Assembly: GCF_034043515.1 (NCBI RefSeq)
Contig: NZ_CP138214.1
Span: 5,339,501-5,403,500, forward strand
Source of the DNA: Pseudomonas sp. MUP55
GTDB taxonomy: Bacteria > Pseudomonadota > Gammaproteobacteria > Pseudomonadales > Pseudomonadaceae
Reading direction: 5' to 3'
DNA: 64,000 nucleotides
The notes beneath the pieces were generated by a model. The model searched no databases, was not told the DNA's origin, and saw only the letters and a list, made by a program, of their open reading frames with translations. Shown piece by piece: positions 30,133-39,403 of this stretch. How positions within the stretch are numbered: the stretch's first letter is position 1; each line of letters opens with the position of its first letter. The translations under genes and the position numbers were made by a program.

Positions 30133-31836
30133 ATGAGCATTCCGTCCAGCACCATCAGCAAGACCAATCGACACCCCGCCGACGGTAAAAAACCCATCAC
30201 CATCTTCGGCCCGGATTTCCCGTTTGCCTTTGATGACTGGATCGAACACCCCGCTGGCCTGGGTAGCATTCCTGCCGCCAACCACGGCGCCGAAGTGGCG
30301 ATCGTGGGCGCAGGCATTGCCGGGCTGGTGGCTGCCTACGAGCTGATGAAGCTGGGCTTGAAGCCGGTGGTCTACGAAGCCTCGAAAATGGGCGGTCGCC
30401 TGCGTTCCCAGGCTTTCGAAGGCGCCGAAGGCATCATCGCCGAGCTGGGTGGGATGCGCTTTCCGGTATCGTCCACCGCTTTCTATCACTACGTGGACAA
30501 GCTGGGCCTGGAAACCAAACCCTTTCCCAACCCGCTGACGCCGGCATCCGGCAGCACCGTTATTGATCTGGAAGGCCAGACGCACTACGCGCAAAAGCTC
30601 TCCGACCTGCCGGTGTTGTTCCAGGAAGTCGCTGACGCCTGGGCCGACGCGCTGGAAGCCGGTTCGCAGTACGGCGATATTCAGCAAGCGATCCGCGACC
30701 GCGACGTGCCGCGTCTCAAGGAGCTGTGGAACAAGCTGGTCCCGCTGTGGGACGACCGCACCTTCTACGACTTCGTCGCCACCTCCAAGTCCTTTGCCAA
30801 ATTGTCGTTCCTGCACCGCGAAGTGTTCGGCCAGGTCGGTTTCGGCACGGGCGGCTGGGACTCGGACTTCCCCAATTCCATGCTGGAAATCTTCCGCGTG
30901 GTGATGACCAACTGCGACGACCATCAGCACCTGGTCGTCGGCGGCGTGGCCCAGGTGCCCATGGGCATCTGGCGTCACGTGCCGGAGCGCTGTGCCCACT
31001 GGCCCGCCGGCACCAGCCTGAGCTCACTGCACCGAGGCGCGCCACGGGCGGGCGTGAAGCGCATTGCCCACGCCGCCGACGGCCGCTTCGCCGTCACCGA
31101 CAACTACGGCGACACCCGCGAATACGCCGCCGTGCTGACCACCTGCCAAAGCTGGCTACTGACCACCCAGATCGAATGCGACGAAACCCTGTTCTCGCAA
31201 AAGATGTGGATGGCCCTGGACCGCACGCGCTACATGCAGTCATCCAAGACCTTTGTCATGGTCGACCGCCCGTTCTGGAAAGACAAAGACCCGGAAACCG
31301 GCCGCGACCTGATGAGCATGACCCTCACTGATCGCCTGACGCGCGGCACCTACCTGTTCGACAACGGCGACGACAAGCCGGGGGTGATCTGCCTGTCCTA
31401 CTCGTGGATGAGCGACGCGTTGAAAATGCTGCCCCAGCCCATCGACAAGCGGGTCAAACTGGCCCTTGACGCACTGAATAAGATCTACCCGAAAGTAGAC
31501 ATCAAGGCGCGCATCATAGGCGACCCGATCACTATCTCCTGGGAAGCCGACCCGCATTTCCTCGGGGCCTTCAAAGGTGCGTTGCCCGGCCACTACCGGT
31601 ATAACCAGCGCATGTATGCGCACTTCATGCAGAAGGACATGCCCGCCGAACAGCGTGGGATTTTCATCGCTGGCGACGACGTTTCGTGGACTCCGGCCTG
31701 GGTGGAGGGCGCGGTACAAACTTCGCTGAACGCGGTATGGGGCATCATGACCCACTTTGGCGGTAGCACTCATCCCGAAAACCCGGGGCCCGGCGATGTG
31801 TTTGACGAGATAGGGCCAATCGCCCTGCCCGAATAA
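30133..31836 (+). CDS. davB: L-lysine 2-monooxygenase DavB
   Basis: 567-residue flavin monooxygenase of the monoamine-oxidase fold. The FAD Rossmann motif is EVAIVGAGIAGLVAAYELM (residues ~55-73), followed by the GGRLRSQ and GGMRFP segments; the C-terminal FAD contact is FIAGDDVSWTPAWVEGA. The sequence closely follows what I remember of P. putida DavB, which converts L-lysine to 5-aminovaleramide with O2, releasing CO2. It is close kin to plant-pathogen tryptophan 2-monooxygenase (IaaM) and is often annotated that way. davA follows 10 bases downstream, which strongly favours lysine. There are no auxin-type amidase genes here. Confidence 0.92.
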   Translation: MSIPSSTISKTNRHPADGKKPITIFGPDFPFAFDDWIEHPAGLGSIPAANHGAEVAIVGAGIAGLVAAYELMKLGLKPVVYEASKMGGRLRSQAFEGAEGIIAELGGMRFPVSSTAFYHYVDKLGLETKPFPNPLTPASGSTVIDLEGQTHYAQKLSDLPVLFQEVADAWADALEAGSQYGDIQQAIRDRDVPRLKELWNKLVPLWDDRTFYDFVATSKSFAKLSFLHREVFGQVGFGTGGWDSDFPNSMLEIFRVVMTNCDDHQHLVVGGVAQVPMGIWRHVPERCAHWPAGTSLSSLHRGAPRAGVKRIAHAADGRFAVTDNYGDTREYAAVLTTCQSWLLTTQIECDETLFSQKMWMALDRTRYMQSSKTFVMVDRPFWKDKDPETGRDLMSMTLTDRLTRGTYLFDNGDDKPGVICLSYSWMSDALKMLPQPIDKRVKLALDALNKIYPKVDIKARIIGDPITISWEADPHFLGAFKGALPGHYRYNQRMYAHFMQKDMPAEQRGIFIAGDDVSWTPAWVEGAVQTSLNAVWGIMTHFGGSTHPENPGPGDVFDEIGPIALPE

Positions 31837-31846
31837 GGAGCCAGCC

Positions 31847-32641
31847 ATGCGTGTTGCCCTGTACCAATGCCCCCCACTGCCGCTGGATGTCGCCGGTAAC
31901 CTCAAGCGTCTGCAGCAACTGGCGCACGAGGCATCGGGTGCCGATGTGCTGGTGCTGCCGGAGATGTTCCTGACCGGCTACAACATCGGCGCCGAAGCCA
32001 CTGGCGCCTTGGCCGAGGCTCAGGATGGCGAGTCGGCGCAAAGCATTGCTGGCATCGCGCAAAGTGCCGGGCTGGCGATTCTGTACGGTTATCCGGAGCG
32101 CGCCGAGGACGGCCAGATCTACAACGCCGTGCAGTTGATCGACGCCCATGGCCAACGCCTGTGCAACTACCGCAAGACGCACCTGTTTGGCGACCTGGAC
32201 CGCGCGATGTTCAGCGCCGGTGAAGACGCTTTTCCGCTGGTGGAATTGAACGGCTGGAAGCTGGGTTTCCTGATTTGCTACGACCTGGAGTTCCCGGAAA
32301 ACACCCGGCGCCTGGCCCTGGCCGGTGCCGAACTGATCCTGGTGCCCACCGCCAATATGGTGCCGTTCGACTTTGTCGCCGACGTCACCGTGCGGGCACG
32401 GGCGTTCGAGAACCAATGCTTCGTGGCTTACGCCAACTACTGCGGGCATGAAGGCGATATTCACTACTGCGGCCAAAGCAGCATCGCCGCGCCCGATGGC
32501 CAGCGCATCGCCCAGGCGGGCCTGGATGAAGCGCTGATCGTCGGTACGCTGGATCGGCAATCGATCCTCGACGCCCGCGCCGCCAATCATTACCTGCAAG
32601 ACCGCCGCCCCGAGCTTTACGGCGCACTGCACAAGCCCTGA
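31847..32641 (+). CDS. davA: 5-aminovaleramidase DavA (carbon-nitrogen hydrolase)
   Basis: 264 residues, nitrilase superfamily. The Glu-Lys-Cys catalytic triad is visible: Glu in VLPEMFLTGY, Lys in NYRKTHLF, Cys in FLICYDLEFPEN. DavA hydrolyses 5-aminovaleramide to 5-aminovalerate and ammonia, the step after DavB. AAGGAG overlaps the davB stop and gives an ideal SD, so the two are co-expressed. The next enzymes (DavT, DavD) are not in this window. pqqF follows 48 bases later on the same strand. Confidence 0.92.
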   Translation: MRVALYQCPPLPLDVAGNLKRLQQLAHEASGADVLVLPEMFLTGYNIGAEATGALAEAQDGESAQSIAGIAQSAGLAILYGYPERAEDGQIYNAVQLIDAHGQRLCNYRKTHLFGDLDRAMFSAGEDAFPLVELNGWKLGFLICYDLEFPENTRRLALAGAELILVPTANMVPFDFVADVTVRARAFENQCFVAYANYCGHEGDIHYCGQSSIAAPDGQRIAQAGLDEALIVGTLDRQSILDARAANHYLQDRRPELYGALHKP

Positions 32642-32689
32642 TCCACCGGGTTTGCTAGCATAGGCGCTTCCCCCGTTTCGGAAGTGCCC

Positions 32690-35065
32690 ATGCCTGCGCC
32701 GGTTCACCCTCAGCCCCTGCACCTGACTCTGGCCAATGGCCTGCACCTTTGCCTGCGTCATGCTCCGCGCTTGAAGCGCTGTGCGGCTGTTTTACGCGTG
32801 GCGGCGGGCAGTCATGACGCGCCATTGGCGTGGCCGGGGCTGGCGCACTTCCTTGAGCACCTGTTGTTTCTGGGGACCGAGCGCTTTCCCGCGGGCGAAG
32901 GGCTAATGGCCTACGTGCAGCGCCATGGCGGACAGGTAAACGCCAGCACCCGGGAGCGCACCACGGAGTTCTTTTTTGAGCTGCCGGTTTCGACCTTCGC
33001 CGATGGGCTCGTGCGATTGGCCGATATGCTTACGCACCCTCGCCTGAGCATTGACGACCAACTGCGCGAGCGCGAAGTGCTGCACGCCGAGTTCGTCGCC
33101 TGGTCCCAGGATGCCAAGGCGCAGCAACAAGTGGCCTTGCTGCAGGGCTTGGCCGCCGACCATCCGCTGCGCGGTTTTCATGCGGGCAACCGTGACAGCC
33201 TGCCGGTGGAACGTGAGGCGTTTCAGCAGGCGTTGCGCGAATTTCACCAGCGTTTTTATCAGAGCGGTCAAATGACGCTCAGCCTGGCCGGCCCACAGTC
33301 CCAGCAAGAGCTGGAAGCGCTTGCGCAGCAATTCAGCGCGCAATTGATCGGCGGCCCGCTGCATCCCCAGGCCGAACCACCGGCACTGATGGCCGGGCAC
33401 TCCAGCGGCTATCAATTGGCTGCCGACCAGCATCTGCATCAGGTCATCACCGGTGACGCGCCGCGTGAAGCGCTGGCGTTTCTCTGTACCTGGCTCAACA
33501 GCTCAGCGCCGGGTGGCTTGCTCGATGAACTGAAGGCGCGACGCCTGGCGACGGCATTGCACGCCTCCGTGCTGTATCACTTCGCCGGGCAGGCCGTGCT
33601 GGACATCGACTTTACCCTCGACGCGCAAAGTGGCTCTGCGACAGAGATCGAGGCGTTGCTGCACGACTGGCTGAGTTTTTTCGCACACAGCGACTGGACG
33701 CCGCTACGCGAAGAGTTCGCCTTGCTCAAGGCTCGCCAGCAACAGGTGCAAAGCGCCCTGGCGCTGGCACGCAACGACGAAGAAGACTTATCGGAACAAG
33801 GCGTCGCAGCCCTCAAGGCCATGCTCGACACACTGCATCTGCCGCCCGCCAAACACGCGTGGCAGCTTCCACCGAACAACCCCTTCCTTCGTCCAGCCGC
33901 CAAAGAAGAACGGGCCGGCCTGATTCGCGGCCAGACCAGCGCCCACCGTGGCTTGCGCACCTTCGCTCAGGACCGCTCACGAGGCCGTCGGGACATGTCG
34001 GCGCTGACATTCAGCCAGGCCTTGGCGAATGACAACGATGAAGGCGCCCTGTACCTGCGTTGGCGCTTTGACTGCATCGTGCCTGCTGGCCTGGACAGCC
34101 TGCTGCAGCCGTTGCGCGAAAGTGCCGGCCAGGCGGGCGTCGAATTGAGTGCCGAAACCATCGGCCATGACTGGCAAGTAAAACTGCTCGGTTTCCACGA
34201 GCCCATGCCCGCCGTACTTGAGGCGCTGGCGCGCTGCTTGAGCACGACCGATGAACACGTGGCACCAACGCCCGCACTGCCGATGATTGCCATCCGCCAA
34301 TTGCTCAAGGCATTGCCCACTTGCTGTGCCGGTGTCCAGCCTATGCCCCAAGCGACGTCGGCCCCATGGGCCAGCGCCCGCTGGCAAGGGCTGGGCTCAG
34401 GGTTACCGGCAACCTGTGAAGCAGCGATCAAGACAGCCGCTGCCCGATTGCCTGGCCTGCCTGCACATTTCCAATGCCAGCCTCAAGCGCTCAACGAACC
34501 GCATCTCTGGCACGAGGTAAGTACCGAGTCCAGTGAAGCGGCAGTGCTGTTGTTCTGCCCGACACCGACACACACCCTGGCCGATGAAGCGGCCTGGCGC
34601 TTGCTCGGTCATTTGCTTCAGGGACCGTTCTACCAGCGCCTGCGCGTCGAGCTACAAATCGGCTACGCCGTGTTCAGCGGCATCCGACAGATCGATGGGC
34701 AAACCGGCCTGCTGTTCGGCGTGCAATCCCCCAGCGCGTCCCTGAGTGAGATCGTCGAGCAAGTGCAGGCCTTTCTGGCGAAACTGCCGTCGTTGATCGA
34801 GCGCAGCGCAGACGTGGGCAACAAGGCCCTGGCGCAGCAATTCACACCCGAGTCGCTGCCTATCGGCCAAGCCGCTGATCTTGTGTGGCACGCCCACTTG
34901 GCGGGCCACGCAACGGGCTACCTGGAGCAATTACAACACTTGATACAAATCTGCTCGCCTGCCGATATGCAGCGCGCGGCCCAGCAACTGAACGACGCCA
35001 CAGGCGGCTGGCATTGCATCGCCAACGGCCCATGCATCGGTGGGCACTGGCAGTCGGCGGGTTGA
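32690..35065 (+). CDS. pqqF: PqqF, M16 family metallopeptidase of PQQ biosynthesis
   Basis: 791 residues. ATG 32690 is chosen over GTG 32684 because GGAAG is five bases upstream of it. The inverted zinc motif HFLEH (in LAHFLEHLLFLG) with a downstream Glu marks an M16 inverzincin, like insulysin. PqqF is thought to cut the PqqA peptide to release the cross-linked Glu-Tyr. It precedes pqqA by 158 bases, as in P. fluorescens and P. putida, instead of following the operon. The C-terminal half is more divergent, as usual for the catalytically inert half. Confidence 0.93.
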   Translation: MPAPVHPQPLHLTLANGLHLCLRHAPRLKRCAAVLRVAAGSHDAPLAWPGLAHFLEHLLFLGTERFPAGEGLMAYVQRHGGQVNASTRERTTEFFFELPVSTFADGLVRLADMLTHPRLSIDDQLREREVLHAEFVAWSQDAKAQQQVALLQGLAADHPLRGFHAGNRDSLPVEREAFQQALREFHQRFYQSGQMTLSLAGPQSQQELEALAQQFSAQLIGGPLHPQAEPPALMAGHSSGYQLAADQHLHQVITGDAPREALAFLCTWLNSSAPGGLLDELKARRLATALHASVLYHFAGQAVLDIDFTLDAQSGSATEIEALLHDWLSFFAHSDWTPLREEFALLKARQQQVQSALALARNDEEDLSEQGVAALKAMLDTLHLPPAKHAWQLPPNNPFLRPAAKEERAGLIRGQTSAHRGLRTFAQDRSRGRRDMSALTFSQALANDNDEGALYLRWRFDCIVPAGLDSLLQPLRESAGQAGVELSAETIGHDWQVKLLGFHEPMPAVLEALARCLSTTDEHVAPTPALPMIAIRQLLKALPTCCAGVQPMPQATSAPWASARWQGLGSGLPATCEAAIKTAAARLPGLPAHFQCQPQALNEPHLWHEVSTESSEAAVLLFCPTPTHTLADEAAWRLLGHLLQGPFYQRLRVELQIGYAVFSGIRQIDGQTGLLFGVQSPSASLSEIVEQVQAFLAKLPSLIERSADVGNKALAQQFTPESLPIGQAADLVWHAHLAGHATGYLEQLQHLIQICSPADMQRAAQQLNDATGGWHCIANGPCIGGHWQSAG

Positions 35066-35121
35066 TCGTTGCCAACCGTGCAACAGGCTTTTTCTTTCAA
35101 GACAGCGCTAACTCGAAAAGA

Positions 35122-35166
35122 ATTGCGTAATATTCACACGCAATATCTGAACATCTCCCATGGGAG
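35122..35166 (+). promoter_or_regulatory. pqqA leader with two inverted repeats
   Basis: ATTGCGT (35122-35128) and ACGCAAT (35138-35144) form a seven-base dyad with a nine-base spacer. Next, CTCCCATGGGAG (35155-35166) is a perfect 12-base palindrome whose right arm overlaps the GGAGG that would serve the upstream in-frame start of pqqA. One or both could be operator or translational control elements. Confidence 0.5.
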
Positions 35167-35223
35167 GTGGACTATATGTACTACTTGGTAGTGAACATCC
35201 CGTCCCTTGATAGGAGTATGAAT

Positions 35224-35298
35224 ATGACCTGGTCCAAACCTGCTTACACCGACCTGCGCATCGGTTTCGAAGTCACCATGTACTTCGCCAGCCGCTAA
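35224..35298 (+). CDS. pqqA: PQQ precursor peptide PqqA
   Basis: 24 residues from ATG 35224, ending [13 protein letters not shown]. The conserved Glu and Tyr three residues apart (E-V-T-M-Y) are the atoms of PQQ; PqqE links them and proteases excise the pair. GGAG at 35213-35216 is seven bases upstream, a good SD for this start. The frame is open upstream to ATG 35218 and to ATG 35176, which has its own GGAGG (35163-35167) and would give a 40-residue form. The short form matches the family. Confidence 0.93.
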   Translation: MTWSKPAYTDLRIGFEVTMYFASR

Positions 35299-35313
35299 TC
35301 CGCTGGGTAATAC

Positions 35314-35345
35314 AACGCCTCGGTTCGCCCGGGGCGTTTTTGTTT
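35314..35345 (+). terminator. Attenuating terminator between pqqA and pqqB
   Basis: AACGCCTCGG (35314-35323) pairs with CCGGGGCGTT (35329-35338) with one G-U, followed by a T-rich run. Placed directly after pqqA, it should let the precursor peptide be made in large excess over the enzymes. Confidence 0.85.
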
Positions 35346-35368
35346 TGAGCTTTGCTGATGGAGCGACC

Positions 35369-36280
35369 ATGTTTGTCCAGATTCTAGGTTCCGCCGCCGG
35401 CGGCGGCTTCCCGCAGTGGAACTGCAACTGCGTGAACTGCGCAGGCTTTCGTGATGGCAGCCTGCGGGCCCAGGCGCGTACCCAGTCGTCCATCGCGATT
35501 TCCGACGATGGCGTGAACTGGGTGCTGTGCAATGCCTCGCCGGACATCCGCGCGCAGCTGCAGGGCTTTGCGCCGATGCAACCCGGCCGCGCCCTGCGGG
35601 ACACCGGCATCAGCGCAATCATCCTGATGGACAGCCAGATCGACCACACCACCGGCCTGCTGAGCCTGCGCGAGGGCTGCCCGCACCAGGTCTGGTGCAC
35701 CGACATGGTCCACGAAGACCTGAGCACCGGCTTCCCGCTGTTCACCATGCTCACCCATTGGAACGGCGGCCTGGCCTGGAACCGTATCGAGCTGGACGCC
35801 AGCTTCACCATCCCGGCCTGCCCCAACCTGCGTTTCACGCCACTGCCGCTGCGCAGCGCCGCACCGCCCTACTCGCCACATCGTTTCGACCCGCATCCCG
35901 GCGACAACATCGGCCTGATTGTCGAAGACCTGCGCACCGGCGGCAAACTGTTCTATGCCCCGGGCCTGGGCAAGGTCGATGCGCCGCTGTTGGACATCAT
36001 GGCCGGCAGCGACTGCCTGCTGGTGGACGGCACGATGTGGGACGACGACGAAATGCAGCGCCGTGGCGTTGGCACCCGCACCGGCCGCGAGATGGGCCAC
36101 CTGGCGCAGAACGGCCCCGGCGGCATGCTCGAAGTGCTCGAACAGTTGCCAAAGCAGCGCAAAGTGCTTATCCACATCAACAACACCAACCCGATCCTCG
36201 ACGAAGACTCTCCCGAGCGAGCCGAGCTGGTGCGGCGTAACGTCGAAGTGGCTTACGACGGCATGAGCATCGAATTGTAG
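35369..36280 (+). CDS. pqqB: PQQ biosynthesis protein PqqB
   Basis: 303 residues, metallo-beta-lactamase fold. The start [20 protein letters not shown], including the CxCxxC zinc site, is a family hallmark. PqqB is an iron-dependent hydroxylase that acts on the Glu-Tyr diamino-acid intermediate after PqqF/G proteolysis. The metal-site region [11 protein letters not shown] differs from the canonical HxHxDH, as in all PqqB. It starts 24 bases after the attenuator and is followed 11 bases later by pqqC. Confidence 0.95.
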   Translation: MFVQILGSAAGGGFPQWNCNCVNCAGFRDGSLRAQARTQSSIAISDDGVNWVLCNASPDIRAQLQGFAPMQPGRALRDTGISAIILMDSQIDHTTGLLSLREGCPHQVWCTDMVHEDLSTGFPLFTMLTHWNGGLAWNRIELDASFTIPACPNLRFTPLPLRSAAPPYSPHRFDPHPGDNIGLIVEDLRTGGKLFYAPGLGKVDAPLLDIMAGSDCLLVDGTMWDDDEMQRRGVGTRTGREMGHLAQNGPGGMLEVLEQLPKQRKVLIHINNTNPILDEDSPERAELVRRNVEVAYDGMSIEL

Positions 36281-36291
36281 GAGCAGGCGAA

Positions 36292-37044
36292 ATGACTGAC
36301 ACACCGTTGACCACCACCGAATTCGAAGCCGCCTTGCGCGCCAAAGGCGCCTTCTACCACATCCACCACCCGTACCACGTGGCGATGTACGAAGGCCGCG
36401 CCACCCGCGAGCAGATTCAGGGTTGGGTCGCCAACCGCTTCTACTATCAGGTGAACATTCCGCTCAAGGACGCCGCGATCCTGGCCAACTGCCCGGACCG
36501 CGAGATTCGTCGCGAGTGGATCCAGCGCCTGCTCGACCACGACGGTGCACCCGGCGAAGACGGCGGCATTGAAGCCTGGCTGCGCCTGGGCCAAGCCGTG
36601 GGCCTCGACCCGGACCAGCTGCGCTCCCAGGAACTGGTGCTGCCCGGCGTGCGCTTTGCGGTAGACGCCTACGTCAACTTCGCCCGCCGCGCCAGCTGGC
36701 AGGAAGCCGCCAGCAGTTCCCTGACCGAGCTGTTCGCGCCGCAGATCCACCAGTCGCGCCTCGACAGCTGGCCGCAGCATTACCCGTGGATCGACCCGGC
36801 CGGTTACGAATACTTCCGCACCCGCCTGGGCCAGGCCCGACGCGATGTGGAGCACGGGTTGGCGATTACCCTGCAGCACTACACCACCCGCGAAGGCCAG
36901 GAGCGCATGCTGGAAATCCTGCAATTCAAACTGGATATCCTGTGGAGCATGCTCGACGCCATGAGCATGGCCTACGAACTGAAACGCCCGCCCTATCACA
37001 GCGTGACCGAGCAGCGGGTCTGGCATAAAGGGATCACCCTATGA
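36292..37044 (+). CDS. pqqC: Pyrroloquinoline-quinone synthase PqqC
   Basis: 250 residues, TENA/heme-oxygenase-like helical fold. PqqC catalyses the final ring closure and eight-electron oxidation of AHQQ to PQQ without a metal or cofactor. Active-site segments include [21 protein letters not shown] and [16 protein letters not shown]. It overlaps pqqD by four bases. pqqC is a usual marker for phosphate-solubilising pseudomonads. Confidence 0.96.
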   Translation: MTDTPLTTTEFEAALRAKGAFYHIHHPYHVAMYEGRATREQIQGWVANRFYYQVNIPLKDAAILANCPDREIRREWIQRLLDHDGAPGEDGGIEAWLRLGQAVGLDPDQLRSQELVLPGVRFAVDAYVNFARRASWQEAASSSLTELFAPQIHQSRLDSWPQHYPWIDPAGYEYFRTRLGQARRDVEHGLAITLQHYTTREGQERMLEILQFKLDILWSMLDAMSMAYELKRPPYHSVTEQRVWHKGITL

Positions 37045-37316
37045 GCTTTGATCGCAGCAGAAAACCGACCTGGCGCCCGGGTTACCGCTACCAGTACGAG
37101 CCCGCGCAGAAAGGCCATGTGCTGCTCTACCCGGAAGGCATGATCAAGCTCAACGACAGCGCCGCGCTGATTGGTGGCTTGATTGACGGCGAGCGCGACG
37201 TGGCCGCCATTATCGCGGAGCTGGACAAGCAATTCCCCGGAGTGCCGCAACTCGGTGAAGACATCGAGCAATTCATGGAGGTCGCCCGTGCCGAGCACTG
37301 GATCACCCTTGCCTGA
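37041..37316 (+). CDS. pqqD: PqqA-binding chaperone PqqD
   Basis: 91 residues. PqqD is a winged-helix RiPP recognition element that binds PqqA and presents it to PqqE. The core [26 protein letters not shown] is conserved (quoted here in two parts as [14 protein letters not shown] and [12 protein letters not shown]). It overlaps pqqC by four bases and the pqqE start by 29, so stoichiometric synthesis with PqqE is likely. Confidence 0.95.
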   Translation: MSFDRSRKPTWRPGYRYQYEPAQKGHVLLYPEGMIKLNDSAALIGGLIDGERDVAAIIAELDKQFPGVPQLGEDIEQFMEVARAEHWITLA

Positions 37317-38439
37317 AAAACCCGCTATCGGCTTGCCGCTTTGGCTGCTCGCCGAGCTGACTTACCGCTGCCCGCTGCAGTGTCCGTACTGCTCCAACCC
37401 GCTGGATTTTGCCGAACAAGGCAAGGAACTGAGCACCGAGCAATGGATCAAGGTATTTCGCGAAGCCCGCGAGATGGGCGCGGCGCAACTCGGGTTTTCC
37501 GGCGGTGAGCCGTTGGTGCGCCAGGACCTCGCCGAGCTGATCGGCGAGGCGCGCAAACTGGGCTTCTACACCAACCTGATCACCTCGGGCATTGGCCTGA
37601 CCGAACAGAAGATCAGTGACTTCAAAAAAGCCGGCCTGGACCATATCCAGATCAGCTTCCAGGCCAGCGACGAACAGGTGAACAACCTGCTGGCCGGCTC
37701 GAAGAAAGCCTTCGCGCAAAAGCTGGAAATGGCCCGAGCGGTGAAAGCCCATGGTTACCCGATGGTGCTTAACTTCGTCACCCATCGGCATAACATCGAC
37801 AAGATCGACCGCATTATCGAGCTGTGCATTGCGCTCGAGGCGGACTTTGTCGAGCTTGCCACCTGCCAGTTCTACGGCTGGGCACAACTCAATCGTGTGG
37901 GGCTGTTGCCGACCAAGGAACAATTGGTACGCGCCGAACGCATCACCAACGAGTACCGCGCCAAGCTCGAAGCCGAGGGCCACCCGTGCAAGTTGATTTT
38001 CGTGACGCCCGATTACTACGAAGAGCGTCCGAAAGCCTGCATGAATGGCTGGGGCAGTATTTTCCTGACAGTCACACCGGACGGAACCGCGCTGCCCTGT
38101 CATGGAGCCCGACAGATGCCGGTGCAGTTTCCCAATGTGCGCGACCACAGCATGCAGCACATCTGGTACGACTCGTTCGGTTTCAACCGTTTTCGCGGCT
38201 ACGACTGGATGCCCGAGCCGTGCCGTTCATGCGACGAGAAGGAAAAGGACTTCGGCGGCTGCCGTTGCCAGGCCTTCATGCTCACGGGAGACGCGAGCAA
38301 TGCCGACCCGGTGTGCAGCAAGTCCGAGCAGCACGGCATCATCCTCAAGGCGCGGGAAGAAGCCGAACATGCCACCCAGACCATTGAACAGCTGGCGTTT
38401 CGCAATGAACGCAATTCACGCCTCATCGCAAAAGGCTGA
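37288..38439 (+). CDS. pqqE: PqqA peptide cyclase PqqE (radical SAM/SPASM)
   Basis: 383 residues from GTG 37288, chosen because GGAGG at 37277-37281 lies six bases upstream; TTG 37309 is an alternative. The radical SAM CxxxCxxC is CPLQCPYC. The C-terminal SPASM region holds further cluster cysteines in CMNGWGS, LPCHGAR and [16 protein letters not shown]. PqqE forms the carbon-carbon bond between Glu and Tyr of PqqA. The frame extends upstream inside pqqD but lacks conservation there. It is the last pqq gene here; no pqqG or pqqM follows. Confidence 0.95.
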   Translation: MPSTGSPLPEKPAIGLPLWLLAELTYRCPLQCPYCSNPLDFAEQGKELSTEQWIKVFREAREMGAAQLGFSGGEPLVRQDLAELIGEARKLGFYTNLITSGIGLTEQKISDFKKAGLDHIQISFQASDEQVNNLLAGSKKAFAQKLEMARAVKAHGYPMVLNFVTHRHNIDKIDRIIELCIALEADFVELATCQFYGWAQLNRVGLLPTKEQLVRAERITNEYRAKLEAEGHPCKLIFVTPDYYEERPKACMNGWGSIFLTVTPDGTALPCHGARQMPVQFPNVRDHSMQHIWYDSFGFNRFRGYDWMPEPCRSCDEKEKDFGGCRCQAFMLTGDASNADPVCSKSEQHGIILKAREEAEHATQTIEQLAFRNERNSRLIAKG

Positions 38440-38444
38440 CGCCC

Positions 38445-38603
38445 TCAGCGCTTGGCGATGATGTACACGGCGTGGATGATGCCGGGGAAATAACCGCACA
38501 GGGTCAGCAGAATGTTCAGCCAGAACGCGCCGCCGAAGCCTACTTGCAGGAACACACCCAGTGGCGGCAGCAGAATGGCGATGATGATACGAATGATGTC
38601 CAT
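38445..38603 (-). CDS. YqaE/Pmp3 family small membrane protein
   Basis: 52 residues: MDIIRIIIAILLPPLGVFLQ, then VGFGGAFWLNILLTLCGYFPG and a short IIHAVYIIAKR tail. Two hydrophobic helices with the LPPLGVFLQ motif define the Pmp3/YqaE/stress-induced hydrophobic peptide family, which modulates membrane potential in yeast and is stress-linked in bacteria. It is convergent with pqqE, five bases after its stop. An SD (GGAG/GAGC) lies before the ATG. Function in Pseudomonas unknown. Confidence 0.9.
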   Translation of the reverse strand: MDIIRIIIAILLPPLGVFLQVGFGGAFWLNILLTLCGYFPGIIHAVYIIAKR

Positions 38604-38696
38604 GGGTCAGCTCCAGAAAATCGGCTCGTGTGAGCCGTGTAGCTAATCGACATTGGCGCTTCGCTAGGGTTCAGTGGTTTCTGGCATTGGGCCATC

Positions 38697-39017
38697 TCAG
38701 GCCAGAATCTGCAGGCCATGTTTTTGCACAAGGCTCAATAACTTAAGCGCCATGCCGCTGGGCTGTTTTTCGCCGGATTCCCACTGTTTTACAGTCGAGG
38801 CGCTCGTGTTCAGGTAGCGAGCGAACACAGGTTGGCTGACGTGGCTGCTTTCACGGAGGTATTTGATCTGCTCGGCTAGCATTCGAGCAGGAACCGCTGC
38901 CAGACACGCTTCGTCGAACTCACGAAGCGTGGTTTTGCTGATGGCGCCAATTGTATGAAGCGCTTCGGCAGATTGGTGAATGGACTCAAACGCCTCACTT
39001 TTATAGTTTCTGGTCAT
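38697..39017 (-). CDS. HigA/NadS-like antitoxin with HTH domain
   Basis: 106 residues. The C-terminal half holds a Cro/C1-type HTH: SQPVFARYLNTSASTVKQWE followed by SGEKQPSGMALKLL, typical of antitoxins in toxin-first pairs. It overlaps the end of the toxin gene by 17 bases and has a GGAG SD inside the toxin 3' end. It probably neutralises the toxin and represses the operon through the palindrome at 39387-39403. The DNA is visibly AT-richer than flanking genes, which suggests later acquisition. Confidence 0.85.
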   Translation of the reverse strand: MTRNYKSEAFESIHQSAEALHTIGAISKTTLREFDEACLAAVPARMLAEQIKYLRESSHVSQPVFARYLNTSASTVKQWESGEKQPSGMALKLLSLVQKHGLQILA

Positions 39018-39366
39018 GACCTATCTCCACAAGCTCTGTTAAATCCAGCAATTGCTGAATCTGTGCATCGTTTAAATCTTCGTAGATCTTCGCCAGCGAC
39101 CGAAACCCTTCCAGTTCACTCTGACTGATATTGCTCTGGCTCTGCTTGGCAAACAGGTATTGAAACACCCAGTAGTGCCTGCCTTTAGCCAAGACAATGG
39201 ATCGATGACGATTTTGGTTCAGCCGCTTCTTCCATACGCCGCCTCCCAAATTGTCCGCCTGCCCATTGAGCAAATCGCTGAATGCTTCTTTTAGCTCCGA
39301 ATCGCTTATCCAAGCCTTGCTGGCCGCCTTCGCAAAATTCCGGGTTTTGAACAACCTGAGCTTCAT
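39001..39366 (-). CDS. RelE/HigB-like toxin
   Basis: 121 residues from ATG 39366 (MKLRLFKTRNFAKAASKAWI); an upstream ATG at 39393 would put the operator inside the gene, so I reject it. Features fit the RelE-superfamily toxins once called DUF1044: GGGVWKKRLNQNRHRSIVLAKG (seen as GGGVWKKRLNQ and NRHRSIVLAKG), RHYWVFQYLFAK, and a helical C-terminus. Such toxins usually cut mRNA on the ribosome. The toxin-before-antitoxin order is the HigBA type. Activity is inferred only. Confidence 0.82.
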   Translation of the reverse strand: MKLRLFKTRNFAKAASKAWISDSELKEAFSDLLNGQADNLGGGVWKKRLNQNRHRSIVLAKGRHYWVFQYLFAKQSQSNISQSELEGFRSLAKIYEDLNDAQIQQLLDLTELVEIGHDQKL

Positions 39367-39386
39367 GGAGATCCGTTCCGATAAAC

Positions 39387-39403
39387 ATACCACTCAGTGG
39401 TAT
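39387..39403. promoter_or_regulatory. Perfect palindromic operator of the toxin-antitoxin operon
   Basis: ATACCACTCAGTGGTAT is a 17-base perfect palindrome around a central C, 20 bases upstream of the toxin ATG. Its position over the expected promoter fits autoregulation by the HTH antitoxin. Confidence 0.75.

Noticed and set aside
30133..31836. Tryptophan 2-monooxygenase (auxin synthesis, iaaM)
   Set aside because: Fold is shared, but the adjacent nitrilase-family davA and close resemblance to DavB point to lysine; no iaaH-type amidase is present.
39367..39393. Longer toxin start at 39393
   Set aside because: It would begin inside the palindromic operator and add nine residues without family conservation.
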